A stretch of 64,000 nucleotides of DNA from Zunongwangia sp. HGR-M22 (GTDB lineage Bacteria > Bacteroidota > Bacteroidia > Flavobacteriales > Flavobacteriaceae). Shown piece by piece: positions 8,408-17,024 of this stretch. Where the stretch lies: positions 1,973,001 through 2,037,000 of the forward strand of contig NZ_CP115159.1 of assembly GCF_027594425.1 (NCBI RefSeq). Direction: 5' to 3'. Position 1 is the first letter of the stretch. The number at the start of each line of letters is the position of its first letter. The notes under the pieces were generated by a model that was not told the DNA's origin, did not search any database, and was given only the letters and a program-made list of their open reading frames with translations. The position numbers and the translations under genes are program-made.

Positions 8408-11038
8408 ATGGAAGAGAATCCCGAAGAATCTAAAGACGAACAACTAAATAATCCTAAAGAAGAAATTATCCGAGTAACCGGTATGTACAAAGACTGGTTT
8501 TTGGACTATGCTTCTTATGTAATTTTAGAGCGCGCCGTACCGGCAATGGAAGATGGCTTTAAACCGGTGCAAAGGCGTATTATGCATTCTATGAAAGATC
8601 TTGATGATGGTCGTTACAACAAGGTAGCGAATATTGTTGGGCATACAATGCAATATCACCCTCACGGCGATGCCAGTATTGGTGATGCGATGGTTCAAAT
8701 TGGCCAGAAAGATATTCTAATCGATACGCAGGGAAACTGGGGGAATATTTTAACCGGGGATCGTGCAGCTGCTCCCAGATATATAGAAGCTCGATTATCT
8801 AAATTTGCTCTAGAGGTTTTATATAATCCTAAATTAACCGAATGGCAATTGTCTTACGATGGTCGTAAAAAAGAGCCTGTAAATTTACCGGTAAAATTCC
8901 CAATGCTATTGGCCCAAGGCGCAGAAGGTATTGCCGTTGGTCTTAGTACTCGATTACTTCCGCATAACTTTAATGAATTAATAGATGCCTCAATAAAGCA
9001 TCTTAGAGGAAAAAGATTTCAATTGTTTCCAGATTTCCCGACGGGAGGGATAGCAGATATTTCAAATTATAACGACGGGCAACGTGGAGGTCGTGTAAGA
9101 GTACGCGCAAAAATAAGTCAGCTTGATAAAAATACGTTGGTCATTACTGAAATTCCTTTCGGTACCACGACAACAAGTTTAATAGATTCAGTTTTAAAAG
9201 CTAACGATAAAGGGAAGATTAAAATTAAGAAGATTGAAGACAATACTGCTGCTGAAGTAGAAATTCAGATTCATCTTCCTAATAATATTTCTCCAGATCG
9301 AACTATAGATGCGCTGTATGCTTTTACCCAATGCGAAAATTCACTGGCACCTTTAGGATGTGTAATTGTAGATAATAAGCCAGAGTTCTTAGGAGTATCA
9401 GATATTTTAAGATATTCTACAGATCACACTCTTCATTTACTAAAGCGAGAACTGGAAATTACCCTAGACGAGCTAGACGAACAATGGCATTTTTCTTCTT
9501 TAGAACGAATTTTTATTGAAAATAGGATTTACCGCTTAATCGAAGAAGAAGAAACCTGGGAAGGTGTTATAAAAGCTATTGACGAAGGTTTAAAGCCACA
9601 TATAAAACACCTCAAAAGAGCCGTAACCGAAGAAGATATAATCCGACTTACAGAAATCAGAATTAAGAGAATCTCCAAATTTGACATCGATAAGGCACAA
9701 CAGAAGATCGACGCTCTGGAAGATGAAATTGCGCGTATAAAACATCATTTAGATAATCTTGTAGATTACGCTGTAGATTATTTCTCTAAACTTAAAGCGA
9801 AATACGGCGAAGGTAAAGATCGTAAAACCGAATTAAGATTATTTGAAGATATTGAAGCTTCCAAGGTTGTTATTCGTAATACCAAATTATACGTTAACCG
9901 TAAGGAAGGATTTGTTGGTACTGCCTTAAAGCGGGATGAATATGTTACTGATTGTTCTGATATCGATGACATTATTTGTTTTACCGCAGATGGTAAAATG
10001 ATGGTTACAAAGGTAGATACGAAAACTTTTATTGGTAAAGATATAATTCATGTAGCGGTCTTTAAGAAAAAAGATAAGCGTACCATTTATAATATGATTT
10101 ATCGCGACGGTAAGGGTGGCAAAACATATGTAAAGCGTTTTGCTGTAACCTCGGTTACCAGAGATCGCGAATACGACCTTACACAGGGTAAAAAAGATTC
10201 AAAAGTATTTTATTTCTCAGCAAACCCAAATGGTGAAGCCGAAGTGATTACTGTTTTCTTACGACAGGTAGGGAGTATTAAAAAACTGAAATTCGATTTA
10301 GATTTTGCTGAAATTCTGATAAAAGGTCGAAATGTAAAAGGAAATATTGTTACGAAATACTCTGTGAAGCGCATCGAAATGAAAGAGGAAGGAGTTTCAA
10401 CCCTAAAACCTAGAAAAATTTGGTTTGATGAAGTTGTGAAGCGACTAAATGTTGACGAGCGTGGTGAACTTTTAGGCGAATTTAAAGGCGAAGACCGTCT
10501 TTTAATTATTACTCAAGATGGCATTGTAAAAACCATTAAGCCAGAACTTACTAAACATTTTAACGAGGCAATGGTAGTGCTTGAAAAATGGAATCCTAAA
10601 AAGCCAATTTCAGCTGTATATTGGGAGCCAGAAAAAGAACGCTATTACGTAAAAAGATTCTTAATCGAAAATCCAGACAGGGAAGAGAAATTTATTAGCG
10701 ATCATGATGATGCTTATTTAGAAATTGTATCGACTGATTTCTACCCATTGATCGAAATTGAATTCACTAAATTGAAAGGAAAAGATCGTCGTGCTAATGA
10801 GGAAGTTAATATTGAAGAATTTATTTCAGTAAAAGGTATTAAGGCACTTGGAAATCAATTAACTACAGATAAGGTGAAATCTATTAATTTATTAGATCCA
10901 TTATCAGATATAGCAGATCCTGAAGATGAAGAAGACGAAGAAGAAAACCAGGTAGATTTAAATAAAACGGGAACTAGTTTTAAGGAAGATAAAGATTCTT
11001 CCGAAGAAAATCAGACTAAATTATTTGATGAAGAATAA
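8408..11038 (+). CDS. parC: DNA topoisomerase IV subunit A
   Basis: An 876-residue breakage-reunion subunit partnering ParE. The winged-helix CAP domain contains LERAVPAMEDGFKPVQRRI and HPHGDASIGDAMV, and the DNA-linking tyrosine is Tyr125 in RAAAPRYIEA. A tower and coiled-coil gate with ALEDEIARI spans about residues 430-480, and a degenerate beta-pinwheel domain fills the C-terminal third. The last about 45 residues are a strongly acidic tail (DPEDEEDEEENQVD), common in Bacteroidota ParC and possibly modulating DNA wrapping. Gyrase A would carry a GyrA box in the pinwheel, which I do not see. It follows the small membrane gene by 3 nt and its stop overlaps the mscL start by one base. Confidence 0.95.
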   Translation: MEENPEESKDEQLNNPKEEIIRVTGMYKDWFLDYASYVILERAVPAMEDGFKPVQRRIMHSMKDLDDGRYNKVANIVGHTMQYHPHGDASIGDAMVQIGQKDILIDTQGNWGNILTGDRAAAPRYIEARLSKFALEVLYNPKLTEWQLSYDGRKKEPVNLPVKFPMLLAQGAEGIAVGLSTRLLPHNFNELIDASIKHLRGKRFQLFPDFPTGGIADISNYNDGQRGGRVRVRAKISQLDKNTLVITEIPFGTTTTSLIDSVLKANDKGKIKIKKIEDNTAAEVEIQIHLPNNISPDRTIDALYAFTQCENSLAPLGCVIVDNKPEFLGVSDILRYSTDHTLHLLKRELEITLDELDEQWHFSSLERIFIENRIYRLIEEEETWEGVIKAIDEGLKPHIKHLKRAVTEEDIIRLTEIRIKRISKFDIDKAQQKIDALEDEIARIKHHLDNLVDYAVDYFSKLKAKYGEGKDRKTELRLFEDIEASKVVIRNTKLYVNRKEGFVGTALKRDEYVTDCSDIDDIICFTADGKMMVTKVDTKTFIGKDIIHVAVFKKKDKRTIYNMIYRDGKGGKTYVKRFAVTSVTRDREYDLTQGKKDSKVFYFSANPNGEAEVITVFLRQVGSIKKLKFDLDFAEILIKGRNVKGNIVTKYSVKRIEMKEEGVSTLKPRKIWFDEVVKRLNVDERGELLGEFKGEDRLLIITQDGIVKTIKPELTKHFNEAMVVLEKWNPKKPISAVYWEPEKERYYVKRFLIENPDREEKFISDHDDAYLEIVSTDFYPLIEIEFTKLKGKDRRANEEVNIEEFISVKGIKALGNQLTTDKVKSINLLDPLSDIADPEDEEDEEENQVDLNKTGTSFKEDKDSSEENQTKLFDEE

Positions 11039-11493
11039 TGGGAATTTTTAAGGAATTTAAAGAATTTGCCATTAAAGGTAATATGGTAGATATCGCCGTA
11101 GGTGTGATAGTTGGCGCTGCCTTTAATAAAGTAATCGATGTTTTAGTTAAGCAGGTGATTACACCGCCGCTAAGTTTAATGACCGATGGAATTCAGTTTT
11201 CCGATCGTAAGATCGTATTAAGGGACGCTATAGATGCTTCAGTAGCTGCTGGTGGTGAAGCAGTAGAAGAAGTGGCGATAAACTATGGGGCTTTATTAGA
11301 AGCGTTAATCGACTTTTTTATTATTGGCTTTACCATATTCCTCGTGGTAAAGTTTATGAATAGATTTAGAGCACAGGCACAAGATCCTAAAAATAAAAAG
11401 GTAACTACGCCAAAAGATATAGAATTACTCTCGAATTTGACCGATCTTGTAAAAGAGCAAAATGAATTGCTGAAGAATAATAATTCAAAATAG
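11038..11493 (+). CDS. mscL: Large-conductance mechanosensitive channel MscL
   Basis: A 151-residue inner-membrane osmotic safety valve that opens under membrane tension. The N-terminal amphipathic helix and first membrane helix are plain (EFKEFAIKGNMVDIAVGVIVGAAF), including the pore-lining Gly/Ala pattern; the second helix is near residues 80-104 (EALIDFFIIGFTIFLVV), followed by the usual charged C-terminal helix (LSNLTDLVKEQNELL). The periplasmic loop is a little longer than in E. coli. The start ATG shares its A with the parC stop (TAATG), indicating termination-reinitiation coupling. The stop lies only 3 nt from the stop of the convergent lipoprotein gene, with no room for a terminator. 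Confidence 0.97.
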   Translation: MGIFKEFKEFAIKGNMVDIAVGVIVGAAFNKVIDVLVKQVITPPLSLMTDGIQFSDRKIVLRDAIDASVAAGGEAVEEVAINYGALLEALIDFFIIGFTIFLVVKFMNRFRAQAQDPKNKKVTTPKDIELLSNLTDLVKEQNELLKNNNSK

Positions 11494-11496
11494 GTT

Positions 11497-11871
11497 TTAT
11501 TTTTCTACTTTATAAACAGATCCTCGTTCTTTGCGGGGATCTCCTACTTTTCCATATTCAAATGTATATCCATCTTTTTCGGTTTTGATAATGCGAATAT
11601 GGATAGCCTGTCGTTCCTTCATATTTTTAGGATGTAAATTTTTAATTACATACTCACAATCGTTTACCCATCTTACCGAAGAAGTATCTGTCTTACCTTG
11701 GAAAGTATCAATCTCTATACTATCATTGCGAACAAAACGGGAAGTAACCATTTCGCCATTTAAATAGGTTTGAAATTCGAAAGTTCCTGTATGAAAATCC
11801 TTGCAATTTTTTTCAGGCTCAAAGCAGCTAAAGAATAGGAAAGGTATAAGAAGAAAGATTAATTTTTTCAT
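11497..11871 (-). CDS. Small lipoprotein of unknown function
   Basis: A 124-residue predicted lipoprotein: MKKLIFLLIPFLFFSC gives a lipobox with Cys16 as the lipidated residue. The mature part is small and probably all-beta (GTFEFQTYLNGEMVTSRFVRN, then DTSSVRWVNDCEYVIKNL), with one remaining Cys pair (Cys23 in NCKDF and one in NDCEY) that could form a disulfide. I recall similar proteins next to topoisomerase IV genes in other Flavobacteriaceae; because of this location they can be mislabelled as topoisomerase IV, which the sequence does not support. It converges tail to tail with mscL. Function unknown. Confidence 0.75.
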   Translation of the reverse strand: MKKLIFLLIPFLFFSCFEPEKNCKDFHTGTFEFQTYLNGEMVTSRFVRNDSIEIDTFQGKTDTSSVRWVNDCEYVIKNLHPKNMKERQAIHIRIIKTEKDGYTFEYGKVGDPRKERGSVYKVEK

Positions 11872-11902
11872 ATTGCAAAATTAATCCAAATGGCTTAGAT
11901 AT

Positions 11903-12349
11903 TCAATTTTCAAAGGCATCAAAAGTGCCATCTTCATAAAATATAATTACGCGAGCAATTTTCTTTCCGTTATTAGGAATGATAGGAGTCGTATTCTTTT
12001 GTTCTTTATTGTTGTTTTCCTGACTTTCTGAAAACAAATCATTATCGCTATTCTTCGTTGCGGTTGTTGATTGCTGTCTAGTTTCCGTTTTATTTTCTTC
12101 TTTTTTCTGAAAAGCTTTATCTCTTTTAGGAAATTCGCCTTTACCATTTAGTAGCCAGTAAAGTTCCACTTCAGGAAAAGTCTTTACAATTTTCATTACA
12201 AATTCTAAGCTTGGTTTATTTCTTCCCGAGAGTAAATGGCTAATAGAAGAGCGTCCCACTTCTATTTTGTCAGCAAAAGAAGAGGCGCTTAAATCGTAAT
12301 ATTCTATGATTTTCTGTAGTCTATTTGTAAACTCTTCAGTGTTTACCAT
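11903..12349 (-). CDS. XRE-family transcriptional regulator, probably autoregulated
   Basis: A 148-residue DNA-binding protein. The N-terminal about 65 residues are an XRE/Cro-like helix-turn-helix (LSASSFADKIEVGRSSISHL with LSGRNKPSLEFV). The middle (about 72-128) is a low-complexity, polar linker rich in Lys, Glu, Asn, Thr and Gln, and the end is a short conserved-looking strand-turn (ARVIIFYEDGTFDAFEN). It has no peptidase or cupin domain, so it is not a LexA/CI type. It is divergent from the M14 carboxypeptidase gene, and its promoter and start codon are covered by TTTACA-type dyads, so it very likely represses itself and perhaps the peptidase gene. Similar regulators are common in Flavobacteriaceae but I know of no assigned inducer. 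Confidence 0.88.
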   Translation of the reverse strand: MVNTEEFTNRLQKIIEYYDLSASSFADKIEVGRSSISHLLSGRNKPSLEFVMKIVKTFPEVELYWLLNGKGEFPKRDKAFQKKEENKTETRQQSTTATKNSDNDLFSESQENNNKEQKNTTPIIPNNGKKIARVIIFYEDGTFDAFEN

Positions 12350-12355
12350 TGTAAA
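12342..12355. promoter_or_regulatory. Operator-like dyad over the XRE start codon
   Basis: TTTACCATTGTAAA is a near-perfect version (one mismatch) of the dyad TTTACAATTGTAAA. It includes the XRE initiation codon (complement of 12347-12349), so a bound repressor would block at or just past the transcription start. Confidence 0.55.
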
Positions 12356-12374
12356 AAACTAAAACATATTAATA

Positions 12375-12388
12375 TTTACAAATGTAAA
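12375..12388. promoter_or_regulatory. Operator-like dyad containing the XRE -7 box
   Basis: TTTACAAATGTAAA, an inverted repeat with TTTACA arms. On the minus strand it contains TACATTTG (12379-12386), a perfect Bacteroidota -7 element, with a TTTG -33 element at 12407-12410 spaced 20 nt upstream. This is the best promoter in the window and is directly covered by the dyad. Confidence 0.7.
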
Positions 12389-12409
12389 TTATAATTTACA
12401 ATGATACAA

Positions 12410-12423
12410 ATTACATTTGTAAA
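12410..12423. promoter_or_regulatory. Operator-like dyad abutting the XRE -33 box
   Basis: ATTACATTTGTAAA, the same dyad with one arm mismatch, lies immediately upstream of (and shares one base with) the -33 TTTG of the XRE promoter. A further TTTACAAT half-site sits at 12395-12402. Confidence 0.55.
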
Positions 12424-12552
12424 TCGACTCTTATGATTAAACTGAAACTATAACTAAAATACATTAAACACCTAAAATACAAATAAATAGTATGCAAATT
12501 AAACATTTACGGAATTTTTCCAATACAGATAAATAGCTAATCATTCGCGAGT

Positions 12553-12566
12553 TTTACAATTGTAAA
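12553..12566. promoter_or_regulatory. Perfect operator-like palindrome, distal site upstream of the M14 gene
   Basis: TTTACAATTGTAAA, a perfect 14-bp palindrome, begins 35 bp before an identical copy at 12588. A spacing of 35 bp is about three and a half helical turns, so the two sites lie on roughly opposite faces. Confidence 0.65.
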
Positions 12567-12587
12567 CGAAACTACTTATTTTCTGTG

Positions 12588-12601
12588 TTTACAATTGTAA
12601 A
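12588..12601. promoter_or_regulatory. Perfect operator-like palindrome over the M14 -33 region
   Basis: A second perfect TTTACAATTGTAAA. Its TTG (12595-12597) lies 16 nt before the -7 box of the M14 peptidase gene, so binding here should compete with RNA polymerase. Confidence 0.65.
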
Positions 12602-12613
12602 ATAAAGGTTTTT

Positions 12614-12621
12614 TACTTTTG
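12614..12621 (+). promoter_or_regulatory. Bacteroidota -7 promoter element of the M14 peptidase gene
   Basis: TACTTTTG matches TAnnTTTG and ends only 5 nt before the ATG at 12627, which predicts a leaderless or nearly leaderless message. Confidence 0.6.
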
Positions 12622-12626
12622 TCAAC

Positions 12627-13790
12627 ATGAGAAAATACGAAGCAACCATCGATAGTATTATGAGTCTTTATGGAGATTTTAAGCTTAAGGAAATTCAGGG
12701 GCGATATATAAATCAGTCCCACATTCAACCTATATTGAATAAGTTTGAAGAATATGTGGAACTTTCTAAAATTGGCTTTTCAGTAAATAAAGAACCTATT
12801 CATCTTTTAAAAATTGGTAACGGAAATACAAAAGTTCTTGCGTGGTCGCAAATGCACGGAAATGAATCTACTACAACTAAAGCTATATTAGATGTATTTA
12901 ATGCATTAATAAATAATGATTCGGCAGATTTGAGAGTGATTTTAGATCATATTACTTTATATTGTATCCCAATGCTTAATCCCGATGGAGCTAGGAAATA
13001 CACTCGTTTTAACTATAATAATGTAGATTTAAACAGAGATGCACAGCATCTTACGCAGCCTGAAAGTAGAATTCTTAGAAAGATTTTTGAGGAAGTGAAA
13101 CCAGACTTTTGCTTAAATCTACATGGGCAGCGAACTATTTTTAGTGCGGGACTAACTAATAAGTCGGCTGTAATGTCTTTTTTAACGCCAGCTGAAGATC
13201 AAGAGCGTAATATCACCCCAAAGCGATTAGAAAGCATGAAAGTGATTGCACAAATTGCTGAAGATTTAAAAGCAGCATTACCAGAACAGATTGGACGATA
13301 TGACGATGGTTTCAATCTAAATTGTACCGGAGATACGTTCCAAAGTGAAGGCGTACCTACAATTTTATTTGAAGAAGGACATTTCCCTAATGATTATACC
13401 AGAGAAACTACGCGGGAGTTTGCAGTTGCCAGTATCTTTTCTTCATTACGAAGCATTGCTACTAAAAGCTATCTGAATTTTAGCGGAGATGATTACTTCA
13501 AAATACCCGAAAATGGTAAAAAATTCAACGATATTCTAATCAAAAATGTAAGAATTAAGGATGGTATTTTTGATGTTAGCATTCAATATTCAGAAAAATT
13601 AGTAGGTGAGAAGATAGAATTTGTACCAAAAATTGAAAATATAAGCTCTAAAATTGATAAATATGGTCATCGTGAGTTTGAAGGTGAAGGCAAAATTCTT
13701 GAATTAGAAGGTGAGAAGTCATTAGTCGAAAACGTTGTAGTCGATAAATTACTCTTAAATAAAGAGATTTTAATGGTTAAATGTGATTAA
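12627..13790 (+). CDS. M14 family zinc carboxypeptidase-like protein
   Basis: A 387-residue cytoplasmic protein (no signal peptide) with the zinc carboxypeptidase fold. The first zinc motif is HGNE (His77, Glu80) in WSQMHGNES, and the third ligand is His166 in CLNLHGQ. Supporting substrate-site motifs are NPDGARKYTR and NNVDLNRDA, close to the NPDG and DLNR pattern of the M14 succinylglutamate-desuccinylase-like group, and FEEGH supplies a candidate catalytic Glu. About 110 C-terminal residues form an extra beta-rich region. Members cleave C-terminal residues from peptides or deacylate amino acids; the substrate here is unknown. It is transcribed divergently from an XRE regulator through an operator-rich region. 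The ATG at 12627 is close behind the promoter; a later start would remove part of the conserved N-terminus. Confidence 0.88.
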   Translation: MRKYEATIDSIMSLYGDFKLKEIQGRYINQSHIQPILNKFEEYVELSKIGFSVNKEPIHLLKIGNGNTKVLAWSQMHGNESTTTKAILDVFNALINNDSADLRVILDHITLYCIPMLNPDGARKYTRFNYNNVDLNRDAQHLTQPESRILRKIFEEVKPDFCLNLHGQRTIFSAGLTNKSAVMSFLTPAEDQERNITPKRLESMKVIAQIAEDLKAALPEQIGRYDDGFNLNCTGDTFQSEGVPTILFEEGHFPNDYTRETTREFAVASIFSSLRSIATKSYLNFSGDDYFKIPENGKKFNDILIKNVRIKDGIFDVSIQYSEKLVGEKIEFVPKIENISSKIDKYGHREFEGEGKILELEGEKSLVENVVVDKLLLNKEILMVKCD

Positions 13791-13828
13791 TTCTTCAAAA
13801 AATTATAAATACTTCAAAGTTTTTGTAT

Positions 13829-13836
13829 TATTTTTG
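13829..13836 (+). promoter_or_regulatory. Bacteroidota -7 promoter element of the Lrp/AsnC gene
   Basis: TATTTTTG fits TAnnTTTG, 30 nt ahead of the ATG. The -33 element is not convincing. Confidence 0.5.
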
Positions 13837-13866
13837 AGGTTCATATAATAAAAAGAAGTTAAGAAA

Positions 13867-14346
13867 ATGGCCAAATTTAAATTAGACGAAACAGATCACC
13901 AGATTCTCGACATGCTTATCGAGAATACTAGGACTCCTTTTACAGATATCGCTAAAAAACTTTTAATATCTGCAGGGACTGTTCATGTTCGAGTTAAGAA
14001 AATGGAGGAAGCAGGAATTATTATCGGTTCTTCTTTGACATTGGATTACCAAAAATTGGGATATGCGTTTATCGCTTATGTAGGTGTTTTCCTTAAAAAC
14101 ACTTCTCAAACCAAGTTTGTTTTAGAAAGAATCAACGAAATTCCTTTTGTTACTGTTGCTCACGTAACTACCGGGAAATTTAATGTATTCTGTAAAGTTC
14201 GTGCTCGTAATACCCAACATGCAAAGGAAATTATTTTCCAATTAGATGATATAGAAGGTGTTTACCGTACAGAAACTATGATTTCTTTAGAAGAAAGTAT
14301 TAACGATAAGAAGCGTTTAATGCACTCTATCTTCAAGGAGCTGTAA
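13867..14346 (+). CDS. Lrp/AsnC family transcriptional regulator
   Basis: A 159-residue feast-famine regulator. The N-terminal winged helix-turn-helix (LDETDHQILDMLIENTRTPF, then ISAGTVHVRVKKMEEAGII) is followed by the RAM (AsnC C-terminal) ligand-binding and oligomerisation domain from about residue 70 (YAFIAYVGVFLK, VTTGKFNVFCKVRARN). These proteins respond to amino acids, usually as octamers. It is monocistronic with its own promoter and a strong terminator, and sits between the M14 peptidase gene and ppc; the amino acid sensed is not evident. Bacteroidota genomes carry several paralogues. Confidence 0.93.
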   Translation: MAKFKLDETDHQILDMLIENTRTPFTDIAKKLLISAGTVHVRVKKMEEAGIIIGSSLTLDYQKLGYAFIAYVGVFLKNTSQTKFVLERINEIPFVTVAHVTTGKFNVFCKVRARNTQHAKEIIFQLDDIEGVYRTETMISLEESINDKKRLMHSIFKEL

Positions 14347-14371
14347 ATAAGGGAATACTTAAACTTTTATT

Positions 14372-14409
14372 AAAAACCCTTTAAGCTCTTTTGTTTGAAG
14401 GGTTTTTTT
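14372..14409 (+). terminator. Rho-independent terminator after the Lrp/AsnC gene
   Basis: AAAAACCCTT pairs with AAGGGTTTTT across a 16-nt loop, ending in a run of seven T residues. Confidence 0.8.
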
Positions 14410-14441
14410 ATATTTTTAAATTCAACTAAATACCAAATATT

Positions 14442-17024
14442 ATGCACAGAGAGCCTAAGTTAGAACGCTTTAATGAGAACGTTCTTTCTAAGTATCAAAT
14501 TTATAATAGCCTTTTTTTAACCCTGCCTTTTGATGATATCAAAAAAACGGGTTCATTACTTCCTCTTTTTCAGGAAGTTTGCGAAGAAGGTTTCAAGCAA
14601 AAGAAAAATCCTTCTGAAATTGTAGAAGCTTTTTTTGATAAATATCTCGATAAACCTTCAGAAAAAGAGATGAATGAGCTTCTGTTCAGGTTTATTCAAT
14701 ATATAGAACGACAGGTAGTTTTGTTTGATGCGATAGAAGATGCTGCATTCCCGATTGTGAATAACATGGATGGTATTGGGACTTTAAGAAATATGAAAGA
14801 AGAGTCTGAATCACAAAATCAGACTGAAGGAATTAAGGAGTTTTTAAAACGCTTTAAAGTAAGACCAACTTTAACCGCTCACCCAACGCAATTTTATCCT
14901 GGTGCTGTTCTTGGAATTATTACAGACTTGGACAAAGCAATCCAAGAAAACGATCTTGTAAAAATTAAGCAATTACTATCACAGTTAGGAAAAACACCTT
15001 TTTTCAAAAAAGAAAAACCAACACCATACGACGAAGCTGTTAGTTTAATATGGTATTTTGAAAACGTTTTTTATCAAAGTGTAAGTAAGATTTACAACTA
15101 TATTCAGCAGAATTTATTTGATGGAGAAAGTGTAGGCAACGAAATCATAGAACTAGGTTTCTGGCCGGGAGGAGATCGTGATGGAAATCCTTTTGTAACC
15201 ACAAATATTACACTTCAGGTTGCGAAGAGATTAAAAAGCACCATTTTATTCTGTTATTATCAGGATGCCAGAAAATTGAAAAGAAGATTAACTTTTGAAG
15301 GCGTTAGAGATACAATCGAAGAAATCGAAAAAGAATTGTACGATGGCGCTGTTTCTGAAAGTGGTGATATTAAAATTTCTCTGGAAGATTTAAAATCTAA
15401 ACTTCGTTCTATTAGAGAAGTACTAATCGACGAGCATCAATCTCTTTTCTTGGATGATGTAGATGATTTACTTAATAAGGTTAATCTTTTTGGGTATCAT
15501 TTAGCTACGTTGGATATCCGCCAAGATAGTGGTGTCCACGAAGAAGTTCTTTCAGAAATTATAAATGTTTGCGAAAAAAGAGACGATAATCTAATTCCTA
15601 GTAATTACAAAGAGCTTTCCAACGAAGAGCAAATTGACATTCTAACGAAAGTAAAAGGAAATCTTTCTGCAGATGAATTTGAAGAGGAAAATGGTATGGG
15701 AAAAGCGACAATATCGTCTATCCATGCTATGAAGGAAATTCAGCAGAAAAATGGTGAGAAAGGTGCGAATCGCTATATTATTAGTCATAGTGAAGTACCG
15801 CAAAGTATTTTAGAGCCGTTTGCATTCCTAAGATTATGCGGTTGGGACCAACCAACGGTAGATATTATTCCGTTATTTGAGACGGTGCCCGATTTAAAAG
15901 CTTCACCAGATGTGATGAAGACTTTATATAGCAATCCTGTATATCGTGAACATTTAGAGCGTAGAGGGAACAAGCAAACGATAATGCTTGGCTTTAGTGA
16001 TGGTACCAAAGATGGTGGCTATTTAATGGCAAACTGGAGTATCTATAAAGCAAAACAAGAATTAACTGAGATTTCTAGAGAATACGATATTAAAGTAACC
16101 TTTTTTGATGGGCGTGGAGGACCACCAGCGCGTGGAGGAGGAAAAACTCACCAATTTTATGCTTCCTTAGGATCTGCTATTGAAAATGAAGAAATTCAGT
16201 TAACAGTACAGGGACAAACGATTAGTTCTAATTTTGGAACCAAAGATAGTTGCCAATACAATCTTGAGCAGTTAATAAGTGCGGGGGTTTCCAACGAAAT
16301 TTTCAATCACGGTAAAAATAATTTATCTGAGGAAGATCGCGCCACTATGGTAGGTCTAGCAGAGTCTAGTTACAATACTTATATGGACTTTAAAGCTCAC
16401 CCAAGGTTTATACCTTATTTAGAGAAAATGAGTACCTTAAAGTATTACTCTAAAACAAATATTGGTAGTCGTCCTTCAAAAAGAAATAATAAAGAATTAA
16501 ATCTGGATAATTTAAGAGCTATTCCTTTTGTTGGAAGCTGGAGCCAGTTAAAACAAAATGTACCTGGTTTCTTTGGAGTTGGAAAAGCTTTAAAAAAGTA
16601 TGAAGAAAATGGAGAGTTCGATAAAGTAAAGCAACTTTATAATAACTCGATATTCTTCAAAACATTACTGGAAAACAGTATGATGAGTTTAACGAAATCA
16701 TTCTTTGAGCTTACTTCTTATATGAAAGAAGACGAAGAATTTGGCGAATTCTGGCAGTTAATCCATGATGAATATATTCGTTCTAAAGAAATGCTGCTTA
16801 AAGTAACTGGTTATAAAGATTTAATGGAAAACGAACCAGCAATGAGAGCTTCTATACAAGCCAGAGAGCGTATTGTATTACCATTACTTACTATACAGCA
16901 ACATGCATTAAGAATGGTACAAAAACTTCAGAATGGTGAAGATAGTGCGCGTTTAGAAGAGTTTGAAAAGATGGTGACCAGATCATTGTATGGAAATATC
17001 AATGCAAGTAGAAACTCTGCATAA
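14442..17024 (+). CDS. ppc: Phosphoenolpyruvate carboxylase (divergent Bacteroidota type)
   Basis: An 860-residue enzyme that carboxylates phosphoenolpyruvate to oxaloacetate, refilling the TCA cycle. The catalytic His is His147 in LTAHPTQ, where the usual motif is TAHPTE; GGDRDGNP, the GFSDGTKDGGY block (usual GYSDSxKDxG) and FDGRGGPPARGGG (usual FHGRGGxxGRGG) are all present. The extreme C-terminus reads ASRNSA rather than the classic RNTG. These changes are consistent across catalytic blocks, so I take the protein to be an active member of a divergent clade rather than a decayed copy. Its stop overlaps the ATG of the DinB-like gene (TAATG), so three genes through 18558 form one coupled operon. 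Confidence 0.92.
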   Translation: MHREPKLERFNENVLSKYQIYNSLFLTLPFDDIKKTGSLLPLFQEVCEEGFKQKKNPSEIVEAFFDKYLDKPSEKEMNELLFRFIQYIERQVVLFDAIEDAAFPIVNNMDGIGTLRNMKEESESQNQTEGIKEFLKRFKVRPTLTAHPTQFYPGAVLGIITDLDKAIQENDLVKIKQLLSQLGKTPFFKKEKPTPYDEAVSLIWYFENVFYQSVSKIYNYIQQNLFDGESVGNEIIELGFWPGGDRDGNPFVTTNITLQVAKRLKSTILFCYYQDARKLKRRLTFEGVRDTIEEIEKELYDGAVSESGDIKISLEDLKSKLRSIREVLIDEHQSLFLDDVDDLLNKVNLFGYHLATLDIRQDSGVHEEVLSEIINVCEKRDDNLIPSNYKELSNEEQIDILTKVKGNLSADEFEEENGMGKATISSIHAMKEIQQKNGEKGANRYIISHSEVPQSILEPFAFLRLCGWDQPTVDIIPLFETVPDLKASPDVMKTLYSNPVYREHLERRGNKQTIMLGFSDGTKDGGYLMANWSIYKAKQELTEISREYDIKVTFFDGRGGPPARGGGKTHQFYASLGSAIENEEIQLTVQGQTISSNFGTKDSCQYNLEQLISAGVSNEIFNHGKNNLSEEDRATMVGLAESSYNTYMDFKAHPRFIPYLEKMSTLKYYSKTNIGSRPSKRNNKELNLDNLRAIPFVGSWSQLKQNVPGFFGVGKALKKYEENGEFDKVKQLYNNSIFFKTLLENSMMSLTKSFFELTSYMKEDEEFGEFWQLIHDEYIRSKEMLLKVTGYKDLMENEPAMRASIQARERIVLPLLTIQQHALRMVQKLQNGEDSARLEEFEKMVTRSLYGNINASRNSA

